Position numbers and translations under genes: made by a program. From Streptomyces sp. B1I3 (GTDB lineage Bacteria; Actinomycetota; Actinomycetes; Streptomycetales; Streptomycetaceae), in contig NZ_JAUSYD010000001.1 in the NCBI RefSeq assembly GCF_030816615.1, positions 3,658,001 through 3,722,000 of the forward strand: a stretch of DNA of 64,000 bases, given 5' to 3'. Below, piece by piece: positions 7,562 to 16,751 of the stretch. The notes under the pieces are model-generated. The model was not told where the DNA came from, ran no database searches, and saw only the letters and a program-made list of their open reading frames with translations. The stretch's first letter is position 1, and every line of letters starts with the position of its first letter.

Positions 7562-8953
7562 TCAGCCGCGGTGCGACCGCGCACGGCGCCGGTGGTCGCA
7601 CATCGCCGCCGTGTACACCTCGGCCGTCGCCGACGCGGCCGTGTCCCAGCCGAACGACTGGGCGTGCGCGGCTGCCGCCGTGCCCATCCGGTCGGCCAGC
7701 TCCGGGCTGTCCGCGAAGCGGCCGAGCACACGGGCGTACGCCTCCGGGTCGTGCCCCGGGACGAGGAAGCCGCTGACCCCGTCCCGCACCGCCACCGGAA
7801 GGCCGCCCACCGCCGCCGCGATCACCGGCGTGCCGGCCGCCTGGGCCTCTATGGCCACCAGCCCGAAGGACTCGCTGTACGACGGCATCACCAGCACGGA
7901 CGCGGCCCTGAACCAGTCGGCGAGCTGGTCCTGGCCGACCGGCGGCTGGAACCGCACGACATCGGCGATGCCCAGCCGCGCGGCCAGCTTCTGCAGGCCC
8001 TCCGGCTTGGCGAGCCCGCTGCCGCTGGGACCCCCGACCACCGGCACGAGGATGCGCGAACGCAGCGCCGGTTCTCTGTCCAGAAGGACGGCGACGGCAC
8101 GCAGCAGGACGTCAGGGGCCTTCAGCGGCTGGATCCGGCCGGCGAAGAGCGGGATCAGGGCGTCCTGCGGCAGCCCGAGACGCGCCCTGGCCGCGGCACG
8201 GGCGCTCGCCGCCCCTTCCGGGTGGAGAGGGCCGGAGCCCTTGGGGAAGGGGCGGAAGCGGTCCAGGTTGACCCCGGGGTGCACGACGGCGACGGCGGCG
8301 GGGTCCGCCTCGTAGAAGCGGACGAGTTCGTCGGCCTCCCCGGCGGTGTTCGCGATGAGCCGGTCGGAGGCGTGCACGATCTGCGTCTCGCCGATGACGC
8401 GGGCGGCGGGCTCGGGGGTGTCGCCCTCGGCCAGGGAGGCGTTCTTGACCTTGGCCATGGTGTGCATGGCGTGGACGAGGGGAACGCCCCAGCGCTGGGC
8501 GGCGAGCCAGCCGACCTGGCCGGACAGCCAGTAGTGGGAGTGGACGAGGTCGTAGTAGCCGGGTCGCTGACCGGCCCAGGCCTGCATCACGCCGTGCGTG
8601 AAGGCGCAGAGCTGGGCGGGCAGCTCCTCCTTGGCCAGCCCTTCGTACGGGCCCGCGTCGACGTGGCGGACCAGGACACCGGGCGACAGCTCGACCGACG
8701 GGGGCAGGGCGCCGGTGGTCGCGCGGGTGAAGATCTCGACCTCGATGCCGATCGCCGCGAGGCGCTCGGCCAGCTCGACGATGTAGACGTTCATGCCGCC
8801 TGCGTCGCCGGTACCCGGCTGGTGCAGCGGAGAGGTGTGGACGGAGAGCATCGCTACGCGGCGCGGCTTGCGGGGCCCGCCCGCGAAACCGCCGGGGAGG
8901 CGGATACGGGGCGCCACACGGCCGCTGCCGAGCCGAGAGACGTACTGACTCAT
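7562..8953 (-). CDS. mshA: D-inositol-3-phosphate glycosyltransferase MshA
   Basis: 463 residues starting at MSQYVSRL behind a GAGGAGG site. The protein has the GT-B fold of GT4 transferases. The N-terminal domain shows [20 protein letters not shown], with the acceptor-binding GGMN loop. The C-terminal domain shows the nucleotide-sugar site [15 protein letters not shown] with the two Glu residues. MshA joins UDP-GlcNAc to 1L-myo-inositol-1-phosphate, the first step of mycothiol synthesis, the main low-molecular-weight thiol of actinobacteria. The last enzyme, mshD, lies about 35 kb away in this window. Length and motifs agree with the family. Confidence 0.95.
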   Translation of the reverse strand: MSQYVSRLGSGRVAPRIRLPGGFAGGPRKPRRVAMLSVHTSPLHQPGTGDAGGMNVYIVELAERLAAIGIEVEIFTRATTGALPPSVELSPGVLVRHVDAGPYEGLAKEELPAQLCAFTHGVMQAWAGQRPGYYDLVHSHYWLSGQVGWLAAQRWGVPLVHAMHTMAKVKNASLAEGDTPEPAARVIGETQIVHASDRLIANTAGEADELVRFYEADPAAVAVVHPGVNLDRFRPFPKGSGPLHPEGAASARAAARARLGLPQDALIPLFAGRIQPLKAPDVLLRAVAVLLDREPALRSRILVPVVGGPSGSGLAKPEGLQKLAARLGIADVVRFQPPVGQDQLADWFRAASVLVMPSYSESFGLVAIEAQAAGTPVIAAAVGGLPVAVRDGVSGFLVPGHDPEAYARVLGRFADSPELADRMGTAAAAHAQSFGWDTAASATAEVYTAAMCDHRRRARSHRG

Positions 8954-9135
8954 GTGGTCCGCTCCTCCTCGCTCGGGGCATGACACCTGAGGGGCGCAGG
9001 ACCCCGTCCAAGGGCCAGAACAGCGGAACCCGGCCTTTCATTTCCGCTTTACCAAATCATTACGGTATGTCCGGCGTGCCGAGGCGCTCTCCTGCTCCCG
9101 TCCGCGCCTCCCGCACTTCACATACGCTCACAGTC

Positions 9136-9924
9136 ATGCACCAGCGCCCCATCGGCACCGCGACCCGCGGGACGACGAACCCCAACCGGCTGCGCCGCAT
9201 GGACCGCTGGATCGCCGCCACGCACGGCCCCGCCCTGCGCCGCAGCGACTCCCCCGTCGCGGTGGACCTCGGTTACGGCTCGGCACCCTGGACCGCCGTC
9301 GAGCTGCTGACACGGCTGCGCGCCGCGGAGCCGCGCACGGCGGTCGTCGGCATCGAGATCGACCCGGAGCGGGTCGCCGCGGCGAAGCCGTACGAGCGCG
9401 AGGGCCTCACCTTCCTCCGCGGCGGCTTCGAGATCCCCCTGGCCGGCCGCCCCGACCTCATCCGGGCGGCGAACGTGCTGCGCCAGTACGGCGAGGAGGA
9501 GGTCGAGACCGTCTGGCAGCGGCTGTGCGCCCGGCTCGCCCCCGGCGGTCTGCTCGTCGAGGGCACCTGCGACGAGATCGGGCGCCGGCACGTCTGGGTG
9601 GCGCTCGGCCCGGAGGGACCCCGCACGGTCACCTTCGCGACCCGGCTCGGCTCACTGGAGCGCCCCTCCGATCTCGCGGAACGCCTGCCCAAGGCACTGA
9701 TCCACCGCAACGTGCCGGGCGAACCCGTCCACGCCTTCCTGCGCGACCTCGACCGGGCCTGGGCGGCGGCCTCCCCGTACGCGTCACTGGGCGCGCGGCA
9801 GCGGTGGATCACGGCCGTCCGCGCGGTCTCCGCCGACTGGCCGCTGACGGACGACGTACGGCGGTGGCGGCAGGGCGAACTCACCGTGCGGTGGTCCGCG
9901 CTGCGGCCCGGTCCGCACCGCTGA
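9136..9924 (+). CDS. Class I SAM-dependent methyltransferase
   Basis: 262 residues. The start at MHQRPIGTATRG is the first in-frame ATG that leaves the conserved region intact; it has no clear ribosome-binding site. The Rossmann SAM-binding motif is AVDLGYGSAPW at about residues 42-52, followed by the acidic end of strand 2 (VVGIEIDPERV) and the motif LAPGGLLVEGTCDE. The gene is divergent from mshA. The substrate is unknown. The spacing and sequence are typical of a conserved Streptomyces methyltransferase found next to mshA. Confidence 0.85.
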   Translation: MHQRPIGTATRGTTNPNRLRRMDRWIAATHGPALRRSDSPVAVDLGYGSAPWTAVELLTRLRAAEPRTAVVGIEIDPERVAAAKPYEREGLTFLRGGFEIPLAGRPDLIRAANVLRQYGEEEVETVWQRLCARLAPGGLLVEGTCDEIGRRHVWVALGPEGPRTVTFATRLGSLERPSDLAERLPKALIHRNVPGEPVHAFLRDLDRAWAAASPYASLGARQRWITAVRAVSADWPLTDDVRRWRQGELTVRWSALRPGPHR

Positions 9925-10138
9925 CACCACGGCCACGGGAACCGGCCCGAAAAACGGCCCCGATCCGGGAACGCCGGTGGATCTCCGTTCGTCCCCCTGT
10001 GTGACGTGCACGGTGGTACGAGCCCCTGTTGCTTTACGGGACGACATGACACGATCGCGTCGTCACCTGAACGTTACTGACGGTAAGTCACATGACCGCG
10101 ATATGGCTTTCGTTGCCTTTTGCCTGGAGGGGGAGCTC

Positions 10139-11212
10139 GTGAACCGACGCCACTGTGCCGCTGCGGCGGTCACCCTGGTCTGCGCACTGGCCCTGCTGAC
10201 CGCACCGGTCCAGGCCATGGCGGCCCCGATTCCCGAGCCCGCTCCGACCGTCCCCGCCTCGCCTCCCGCTCCCGTGAAGAAGAGCCTGGAGCAGGTGCGC
10301 CAGGAGATCGACACCCTCTACCGCAAGGCAGGGGCGGCCACGGACGCGTACAACCTCGCCGAGGAGCAGTCGAAGAAGCAGTCCGGCGAGATCCTCAGGC
10401 TGACGAAGGCGATCGCCGACGGCCAGGCGAGGATCGCCGAGCTGAAGAGCAGGGCCGGCGCCCAGGCCCGCGAGCAGTACCGCAACGGCGGACTGCCGGC
10501 GGGCGCCCAGCTGGTCCTCAGCGGCAACCCGAGCCTCTTCCTGGACGGCGTGAACCAGGTCAGGCAGGGCCAGCAGGCGGCCAAGGGTCTGCTGACGGAA
10601 CTGACCAGGTCCCAGGAGGACTTGGAGACGTACACCAAGGACGCGAGCCTCAACGGGGCGAAGCTCGAAGCCAACCGCGTCAAGCAGGCCAAGGCGAAGA
10701 AGAGCATCAACGCGCAGATCGACGCGGCGAAGAAGCTCGAATCCCAGCTCGCGAAGGAGGAGCGGGCCCGCCTTCTGCGGATGGAGCAGGACGCGGCGTC
10801 CACGGCCCAGTCGGCCTGGCTCTCCTCCGGCGCGCTCTCGGACATCAACCGCGAGGCGAGCGCCGCCGGCCGGCAGGCGGTGGCCTTCGCGACCGCCCAG
10901 ATCGGCAAGCCCTACGTGTGGGGGGCCGAGGGCCCGGGCTCGTACGACTGCTCCGGCCTGACCTCGCAGGCGTGGGCCGCGGCGAAGAGCCCCATCCCCC
11001 GGACGTCGCAGGAGCAGTGGCGGCAGCTGCCGCACGTACCCGTCCAGGACATGCGGCCCGGCGACCTGATCATCTACCACAGCGACGCGAGCCACGTCGG
11101 CATGTACGTCGGGGACGGCTCCATCGTGCACGCCCCGCGGCCCGGCAGGAACGTCACGCTGGCGGGAGCCGGCTCGATGGAGATCCTCGGCGTGGTCCGT
11201 CCGGACAGGTAG
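10139..11212 (+). CDS. Secreted coiled-coil NlpC/P60 peptidoglycan endopeptidase
   Basis: 357 residues from a GTG behind GGAGG. A signal peptide (about 1-28) is followed by a Pro-rich linker, a long charged coiled coil (about 48-225) and a C-terminal NlpC/P60 domain. The catalytic residues are visible as Cys271 (YDCSG), His319 (SHVGMYV) and His331 (IVHAP). This is the plan of RipA-like enzymes, which cut D-Glu to meso/LL-DAP bonds in peptidoglycan stems outside the cell and help in cell separation or spore germination. The coiled coil may hold the enzyme inactive, as in RipA; that part is inference. Confidence 0.9.
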   Translation: MNRRHCAAAAVTLVCALALLTAPVQAMAAPIPEPAPTVPASPPAPVKKSLEQVRQEIDTLYRKAGAATDAYNLAEEQSKKQSGEILRLTKAIADGQARIAELKSRAGAQAREQYRNGGLPAGAQLVLSGNPSLFLDGVNQVRQGQQAAKGLLTELTRSQEDLETYTKDASLNGAKLEANRVKQAKAKKSINAQIDAAKKLESQLAKEERARLLRMEQDAASTAQSAWLSSGALSDINREASAAGRQAVAFATAQIGKPYVWGAEGPGSYDCSGLTSQAWAAAKSPIPRTSQEQWRQLPHVPVQDMRPGDLIIYHSDASHVGMYVGDGSIVHAPRPGRNVTLAGAGSMEILGVVRPDR

Positions 11213-11608
11213 CCGGAACACCACGCACGGCGCGGGCGCACCCCCGGCCGCCGACCCGGCACCGGACGGCGGCACGACGACCGCACCGGACGGCGGTACG
11301 CCCCGCCCCCCGGACGGCGGTACGGCGGCCCCGCCCCGTACGGCGGTCGCGTGCCGTTGCCGCCGTGGCACCGGCCCCGACGACCACCGGCCCGGCGCGT
11401 GATGTTTGTCATGGCTCCCCCGGCCGCTCCGGGCCCGCGGATCGCGCCGGATCCGTGACAGGAAGCGGCTTATGGCCGCGCGTGTGACAGCGGCCGATCT
11501 TCGAACACCATTCCGTTCCCGTGCCGCGGACCGCTATCGTCCCCGTCTGGCGGGTCGTCGATCGTCGTCCCGCCGCACCCTCGGGGGGAGGGAAGGAAAC
11601 CCGTACCG
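11213..11608. repeat. Intergenic stretch with a 24-bp-period repeat (11262-11346)
   Basis: CCGGACGGCGG recurs at 11262, 11286 and 11310 with an exact 24-bp period, and a partial copy ends near 11346. In the frame one base off the NlpC/P60 gene the repeat reads PDGGT-type units inside a Pro/Ala/Gly-rich stretch. It may be a degraded or shifted C-terminal linker, or just a GC-rich tandem repeat. The rest of the stretch up to 11608 holds no gene; its last part carries the GGGAGGGAAGG ribosome-binding run of the next gene. Confidence 0.45.
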
Positions 11609-12958
11609 ATGCCCGTACCCGTACCGCAGCAACGTGCCGCGTCCGCTGCGGAGACCGCTCATGGCACCGACCTCACCGTCCTGGTGATCGAGGACGACCC
11701 TGCGGGCACCTTCACCGTTCCCGAGCTGCCGTCCGCCGCCGGGACCCGCATCCGCGTCCGGACCGCCCGCAACCTCACCGAGGCGGGCCGGCTCCTCACC
11801 GACGACGTCGACTGCATCCTGCTCGACCTCGACCTGTCACCGCCCGCCGGTGCGCGCGCGGAAGGCCGGGAGGACGACGCCGGGCACCCGGACGAGCTGG
11901 CCACCCTCAAGCACATCCTGCGCATCGCCCCGCGCCACGCCGTCCTCGCCCTCACCGCGGCCGACGACGCCGAACGGGCCGCCGAAGCCGTACGGGTGGG
12001 GGCCCAGGACTACCTCTTCCGCGGGGAGCTCGACGGGCGTCTCCTCAGCCGCGCCATCCGTTACGCGGTCGAGCGCAAGCGCGCGGACACCGCCCAGCAC
12101 CAGCTGACCGAGTCCCGCCTGCGCGCCGAGGAGAACGCCCGCCTGGAGCGCGGCCTGCTGCCCACCCCGCTCCTGGACGGCTCCGACCTCGGCTTCGCCG
12201 CCCTCTACCGGCCGGGCCGCAGCCGCGCCCTGCTCGGCGGTGACTTCTACGACACGGTCCGCACGCCCGACGGCACGGTCCACGCGATGATCGGCGACGT
12301 CTGCGGCCACGGACCGGACGAGGCGGCGCTCGGCGTCGAGCTGCGCATCGCCTGGCGGGCCCTCACCCTGGCCGGGCTCTGCGGCGACGAACTCCTCTCC
12401 ACCCTGCAGCAGGTCCTGGAACACGAACGGCAGAGCGAGGAGATCTTCGCGACGCTCTGCACCGTCGACATCGCCCCTGACGGCAGACGCGCCGGGCTCT
12501 GCCTCGCGGGCCACCCCGCGCCGCTCATCGCCCGCCGGGGCCGGGCGGCTCATCTGCTCCCGTACGACGACGGCGGCCCGGCGCTCGGTCTGCTGCCGCG
12601 CGCACGGTGGCCCCGCCGCCAGGTCGAGCTGGGCGGGTCCTGGAGCCTGATGATGTACACCGACGGACTGATCGAGGGGCGCGTCGGACCGTCCGGGACA
12701 CAGCGGCTCGGCCAGGACGGCATGGTCGCCATGGTCGACGGCCGGCTGGACGAGGGGCTCAGGGGCGAAGCGCTGCTGGAGGCCGCGGTCACACAGGTGC
12801 AGGAGCTGAACGGCGGCGACCTCACCGACGACGTGGCGGTCCTGCTGCTGGAACGCGACGAGTCCCGCATACGCCGACGGGGCGGAAGCGCCCCGCGCTC
12901 CCGCCCCGTCCCGGCCTCACCCGCGGGCGCTCAGCGCCCGCCGTTGTACGGACCGTAA
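11609..12958 (+). CDS. Response-regulator receiver fused to a PP2C (SpoIIE/RsbU) phosphatase
   Basis: 449 residues. The N-terminal domain (about 20-135) is receiver-like, with acidic EDDP near the start, phospho-acceptor region ILLDLDL and ALTAADD, but an atypical C-terminal end (DYLFRGELDG, lacking the usual Lys-Pro). A short helical linker leads to a PP2C domain (about 185-415) with metal-binding residues in LLGGDFYDTV, MIGDVCGHG and LTDDVAVLLLE. Such proteins dephosphorylate anti-anti-sigma factors and so set partner-switching sigma-factor control. The partner is not encoded nearby. The 3' end overlaps the convergent DUF2516 gene slightly. Confidence 0.9.
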   Translation: MPVPVPQQRAASAAETAHGTDLTVLVIEDDPAGTFTVPELPSAAGTRIRVRTARNLTEAGRLLTDDVDCILLDLDLSPPAGARAEGREDDAGHPDELATLKHILRIAPRHAVLALTAADDAERAAEAVRVGAQDYLFRGELDGRLLSRAIRYAVERKRADTAQHQLTESRLRAEENARLERGLLPTPLLDGSDLGFAALYRPGRSRALLGGDFYDTVRTPDGTVHAMIGDVCGHGPDEAALGVELRIAWRALTLAGLCGDELLSTLQQVLEHERQSEEIFATLCTVDIAPDGRRAGLCLAGHPAPLIARRGRAAHLLPYDDGGPALGLLPRARWPRRQVELGGSWSLMMYTDGLIEGRVGPSGTQRLGQDGMVAMVDGRLDEGLRGEALLEAAVTQVQELNGGDLTDDVAVLLLERDESRIRRRGGSAPRSRPVPASPAGAQRPPLYGP

Positions 12959-13275
12959 GGCCCGTCACTGCTGGAACCACCACGACGGCCGCCGCCACCG
13001 GATACCGCCTTGATCGCCGGTCGCACGTCCACCATGAAGACGATGGACGCGACCACGCCCGCGATCTGCAGGAACAGGATCGGGATGACGAGGTTCACGA
13101 AGACGGTGATCCCGAGAATGATCAGCCAGAAGGACTTCTTCTGCTTGTCGGCCGCCCGGTAGGCGTCCTCGCGCGCCGTGAGCGCGAAGACCAGCGCGAC
13201 GACGGCCAGGACGAGCATGGCCAGGTACAGCAGCTGAAGGACCGAGCCGAATGCTTCGAGCAACACGGTGAACAC
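12931..13275 (-). CDS. DUF2516 family small membrane protein
   Basis: 114 residues with three hydrophobic segments (about 10-30, 47-68 and 70-88) and a Gly/Ser/Arg-rich tail (SGGGGRRGGSSSDGPYG). The composition and length fit the actinobacterial DUF2516 family, whose role is unknown. It is the last gene of a leftward run behind the XRE regulator and the HbhA-like gene, 120 bp from the latter, so it may share their operon. Confidence 0.75.
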   Translation of the reverse strand: MFTVLLEAFGSVLQLLYLAMLVLAVVALVFALTAREDAYRAADKQKKSFWLIILGITVFVNLVIPILFLQIAGVVASIVFMVDVRPAIKAVSGGGGRRGGSSSDGPYGPYNGGR

Positions 13276-13395
13276 CGCCTAGTCAGTGGATGAGCGCGCC
13301 TCGCGGCCAAGGTACCCGGGACAACGACCCGGACACCCCTGGAGGTGCCCGGACCGCCCCCGGACAACCCCGCACGGGTCGTACTGCTTCTCGTA

Positions 13396-14049
13396 CTACT
13401 TACCGGACGGCGGAGTGGTCTTCTTCGCCACGGGCTTGCGCACCGGCGCCGGCTTGGCGGGCGTCGCCCTCCTCGCGGACGCGGGGGGCGCGGCCTTGGA
13501 CTCCGCGGCCTTCGGCGCCGGCTTCTTCACCGTGACGGAGCCCGTCGGCGCGGGCTTGGCAGCCGCGTCGGACTTCTGCTTCGGCACCGGCTTGGGGTCC
13601 GCCTCGATGACGGAGGCGATCTCGACGATCTCGTCGGCGGTCTCGCCCCGCCAGGTGCGCACGCTCTGCTCGCCGCGCTCGGCGACCTTCTCGTACGCCT
13701 CCCGGGCACGCACCGCGTACTCGGCGGCGACGCCCACGCTCCGCAGCGCGAGATCCTGAGCGGTCTCGCCCAGCTTCTTCAGATCCGTGTCCAGCGAGCC
13801 GAACACCTCGGTCACCTTCGCCTGGACGGTGGCCTGGGCCTCCCGGGCCTGCATGGCGACCCGCTCCTGCACGGCCTTGGGGTCGGTGTTGCGGACGGCC
13901 TCGATGCGCTCGGGCGCCTCGGCCCGCAGCTGCTCGATCAGCGCCGGGACCTTGCGCGCCTGCTCCACGGCGAGATCGGCCGTGCCGGCCGCGAAGTAGA
14001 GGGGGGTCGGGTCGGTGAGGGTCTTACGCAGGTCATCGGTGATGGCCAT
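13396..14049 (-). CDS. Heparin-binding hemagglutinin-like protein
   Basis: 217 residues. The N-terminal two thirds is helical and coiled-coil-like (TPLYFAAGTADLAVEQARKV ... QAREAQATVQAKV). The C-terminal part is a low-complexity Lys/Ala/Pro tail (VTVKKPAPKAAESK), the arrangement of mycobacterial HbhA. In mycobacteria HbhA binds heparan sulfate through the Lys-rich tail. In Streptomyces the homologue is more likely a cell-surface or nucleoid-associated structural protein. No signal peptide is visible. It is the second gene of the XRE-led operon, 28 bp after the regulator. Confidence 0.75.
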   Translation of the reverse strand: MAITDDLRKTLTDPTPLYFAAGTADLAVEQARKVPALIEQLRAEAPERIEAVRNTDPKAVQERVAMQAREAQATVQAKVTEVFGSLDTDLKKLGETAQDLALRSVGVAAEYAVRAREAYEKVAERGEQSVRTWRGETADEIVEIASVIEADPKPVPKQKSDAAAKPAPTGSVTVKKPAPKAAESKAAPPASARRATPAKPAPVRKPVAKKTTPPSGK

Positions 14050-14077
14050 GACTGTGGTCCTCCCGGATCATCAGAAG

Positions 14078-14587
14078 TCAGTTGTGGGGCGTGTCTGGCG
14101 TGTCTGGTGCGTCTGCATCACTACCGCCGGCCGTGCGGGGGCCACAGGCTTCGGTGCCTGCGCCGCTTTCCGCGTCGGGGTCGATTCTGCTCCCCGCGTC
14201 CACGGCACCGGGGACCTCTGCGCCGGTGTCGGGCGCGACCTCGAAACCGTTCTCCTTGCGGAAGGAGTCGTAGATCTGCAGCAGTACGTTCTTCTGCCGC
14301 TCGTTGATCGACGGATCGGCCAATATGACCGCCCGTGTCTCCAGCTCTTCCCGCTCCCGCTCATCGAGGATCCCGGCCCGCACGTACAGCGTCTCGGCCG
14401 AGATCCGCAGGGCCTTGGCGACCTGCTGCAGCACCTCGGCACTCGGCTTGCGCAGACCGCGTTCGATCTGGCTGAGATACGGATTGGACACCCCGGCGGC
14501 ATCGGCGAGCTGCCGCAGCGAGAGCTGCGCGGTACGCCGCTGCTCACGCAGGTACTCGCCGAGATTGCCGACGTTGAGTGATGCCAT
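14078..14587 (-). CDS. XRE-family helix-turn-helix regulator
   Basis: 169 residues starting at MASLNVGNLGEYL. A Cro/C1-type HTH occupies about residues 9-66 (SLRQLADAAGVSNPYLSQIE is the two-helix core). A helical region (EREELETRAVILADPSINER) follows, and the acidic disordered tail ends in DAPDTPDTPHN. A near-perfect long palindrome lies just upstream of the start, which suggests autoregulation of this gene and the downstream HbhA-like and DUF2516 genes. The HTH sequence is of a type well conserved in Streptomyces, but its regulon is not evident here. Confidence 0.9.
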   Translation of the reverse strand: MASLNVGNLGEYLREQRRTAQLSLRQLADAAGVSNPYLSQIERGLRKPSAEVLQQVAKALRISAETLYVRAGILDEREREELETRAVILADPSINERQKNVLLQIYDSFRKENGFEVAPDTGAEVPGAVDAGSRIDPDAESGAGTEACGPRTAGGSDADAPDTPDTPHN

Positions 14588-14613
14588 GCCCCGATGGTGC
14601 ACCACTCTTGCTA

Positions 14614-14641
14614 ACTTTTGCAAGCGGACGCTTGCAAAAGT
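14614..14641. promoter_or_regulatory. Long palindrome, probable XRE autoregulatory operator
   Basis: Two perfect 13-bp arms, ACTTTTGCAAGCG (14614-14626) and CGCTTGCAAAAGT (14629-14641), are separated by only 2 bp. The site lies 27 bp upstream of the XRE start codon, in its promoter region. It is strikingly AT-rich at its ends for this genome. Size, symmetry and position fit a dimeric HTH repressor site. Confidence 0.75.
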
Positions 14642-14846
14642 GTTCCGCGCCACCGTCCTCCACCCGTCCTCCCCCGTCCTTCGCCATCCACTCTCCCGCG
14701 CCCTCCGGTACGCGAGAGCAGTACGCCGCGAGCGACCGGAGAGCCCGCCCCGCGGACCGCACGGCCGGGCTGTCCCGCGGCGCATCCGGACGAGGCACGC
14801 CCGAGGCAGCTCCGACGGATGGCCGGCCCGTGCGCTGCCGGCAGTC

Positions 14847-15485
14847 GACCCCATCAAGCCGGAACCACACACCCGACGACGGGAATGGGTCCTCTACCAG
14901 CACAAGCTCTTCGTCACCATGACGTTCAACGCCGTGCCGTTCATGGAGCCGTCCCAGGACTTCATCGAAGCCGGCTCGACCGAGATCTGGGAGTACATCA
15001 ATCCCAATCACGACGCCCATCCGATGCATGTCCACCTCGTCAACTTCCAGGTGCTGAACAGGCAGCCGATCGACGCAGCGGGCTACCAGGCAGGCTACGA
15101 GAAGTGGCTCGACGGCGGCCGCAAACCGAAGGACAGGCCGGTGCTGGCGAACTATTTCACCGGCCCGCCCATTCCACCGGACCCCGACGAGGCACAGTCC
15201 GAGAAGGACACGGTCAAGTCCTGTCCGGAGACGGTGACCAGAATCATCACGCGGCAATTCGACCCGCCGATGGACATGATCGCGTCCATTCCGGGCAGCG
15301 GGACCGAGCTCCCGGCGACGTACGTCCACCACTGCCACATTCTCGAACACGAGGACGACGACCTGATGCGCCCGTGGACGATCGTCCGCCGCGGCGAAGC
15401 CGACGGTGGCGACAGCGACAGCGACAGCGCCGGAGCTCGCCGACGAGGACCGGCGCTACGGACCGGCGGGCGGCGTGATCAGTGA
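14847..15485 (+). pseudogene. 5'-truncated multicopper oxidase (C-terminal cupredoxin domain only)
   Basis: The frame contains the complete C-terminal copper-binding part of a CotA/phenoxazinone-synthase-type multicopper oxidase: the HPMHVHLVNFQ motif (type 1/2/3 ligands) and VHHCHILEHEDDDLM, the HCHxxxHxxxxM signature with the axial Met. Cupredoxin domains 1 and 2, about 400 residues in intact enzymes, are missing. Upstream the frame runs into unrelated sequence next to the XRE palindrome. No ribosome-binding site precedes a suitable start. It is therefore most likely a remnant left by a deletion, and an active oxidase is not expected. Confidence 0.8.
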
Positions 15486-15520
15486 GGCGGCTCACCGCAG
15501 TTGGGGCCTCGTGGTCTGCG

Positions 15521-16045
15521 CTAGCCGTCGACCGCCAGGGATTGCATGCTCGCCGCCGCCGTGAGTCCTCCGACGAAGGAAGCCAAGTCCGGTGCGAGGA
15601 CGAGTTCCGCGTACGGATCGGCTTCGAACCACGTGACCGATGGCTCGCCCTGCGGTCCGCAGTCCCGGTAGTCGAGTGCGACCCAGCAGTGCCCGTCACC
15701 GGCAAGCAGGACGACGGCCGGGGGAAGCCCCCACTCCTCGACCAGGTACGGCGTGTCAAGGAGCGATGTCATGCGCTCGCGCCTGCCGATACCCATCAGT
15801 TCACCGAACGGCACGTGGTCCTCGCTCCATGACGTCGGCACGCCGGTCGGGAACGCGTCCCGGTGAGCCGCCACCGCGCCGCCGTTCTGCACGCGCAGGA
15901 GCGCCAGGAGCAAGGGGGGAAGCCTGACGCCGAGCAGGCGTTGCGCATCCTCGGCCATCTCTTCGCTCAGCGGCGGCTGGGCGCCGTAGTGGTCACCACC
16001 GTCCCAGAACGACGCCCTGACCTCGTCGAAGCACCCCCCGGCCAC
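15521..16045 (-). CDS. SMI1/KNR4 (SUKH) family protein
   Basis: 174 residues with SUKH landmarks: LSEEMAEDAQRLLGVRLPPLLLALLRVQNGG, shortened to the key helix ending in QNGG, then LPPAVVLLAGDGHCWVALDYR and VTWFEADPY. SUKH proteins are common immunity proteins for secreted nuclease and other polymorphic toxins. Here no toxin gene is adjacent and the neighbour is a broken oxidase, so it looks like an orphan immunity gene. It could equally be a housekeeping SUKH protein. Confidence 0.8.
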   Translation of the reverse strand: MAGGCFDEVRASFWDGGDHYGAQPPLSEEMAEDAQRLLGVRLPPLLLALLRVQNGGAVAAHRDAFPTGVPTSWSEDHVPFGELMGIGRRERMTSLLDTPYLVEEWGLPPAVVLLAGDGHCWVALDYRDCGPQGEPSVTWFEADPYAELVLAPDLASFVGGLTAAASMQSLAVDG

Positions 16046-16097
16046 CGGAACCCGAGTATCTGCTTCGATGTCAGTACCCTCCCCTGGAGTCGCCCGC

Positions 16098-16751
16098 GTG
16101 ACTGAGCCCCTCTATCTTGCCGCGGTCCGGGAGTCCTACGACACCGTCGCCGCCGACTATGCGGAACTCGTCAAGAACCCGGCTGAGCTGGATCCGTTGT
16201 CGCGGGCGATGCTGGCCGCGTTCGCCGAGGCGGTGCAGGTGGCCGGCCGCGGGCCGGTCGCCGACCTGGGATGCGGGCCCGGCAAAGTCACCGCGCACCT
16301 GGCGGACCTGGGGGTGCCCGCGTTCGGTGTCGACCTGTCCCCGAAAATGGTCGAGCTGGCCCGGCAGGCCTACCCGCACCTGACGTTCACGGTGGGGTCG
16401 ATGACGGCATCGGACATCCGGGACGACGAACTCGGCGGCATCCTGGCCTACTACTCCACCCACCACACGCCACCGGAGCTGCTGCCGGTCGTGTTCGCCG
16501 AATTCCGCCGCACGCTCGCCCCCGGCGGCCACCTCATGCTGGCCGGCCACGTCGGAGACGACGAGCACCTCCGTCCGACGCAGGCGTACGGCGGCCACCC
16601 GGTGTCATACGCCTCCCACCTGGTGCCGCCGGACCGGATCGCCGGGCTGCTGGAAGAGGCCGGGCTCACCGTCACCGCACGACTCGTACAGGCACCGGAC
16701 GAAGGGGCCAGGCGGGCTGTCGCCACCTTCATGGCTCGACGGGCGGAGTGA
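16098..16751 (+). CDS. Class I SAM-dependent methyltransferase
   Basis: 217 residues. The GTG (VTEPLYLAAVRESYDTVA) is chosen because GGAG lies 8 bp before it; an ATG 30 bp upstream lacks such a site. The SAM-binding motif is VADLGCGPGKVTAHLADLG, with strand 2 FGVDLSPKMVELAR and LAPGGHLMLAGHVG later on. The sequence resembles small-molecule or UbiE-like methyltransferases. It stands alone in an accessory stretch, and its substrate is unknown. Confidence 0.88.
   Translation: MTEPLYLAAVRESYDTVAADYAELVKNPAELDPLSRAMLAAFAEAVQVAGRGPVADLGCGPGKVTAHLADLGVPAFGVDLSPKMVELARQAYPHLTFTVGSMTASDIRDDELGGILAYYSTHHTPPELLPVVFAEFRRTLAPGGHLMLAGHVGDDEHLRPTQAYGGHPVSYASHLVPPDRIAGLLEEAGLTVTARLVQAPDEGARRAVATFMARRAE

Noticed and set aside
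5045..8983. A 1312-codon open frame on the + strand
   Set aside because: It lies opposite the beta-helix, YbjN and mshA genes and results from GC-rich codon use. No start signal or domain supports it.
9925..10138. Possible ydaO/c-di-AMP riboswitch upstream of the NlpC/P60 gene
   Set aside because: None of the conserved riboswitch blocks I know could be found. Only an imperfect TTAC-TGACG-GTAA repeat is visible.
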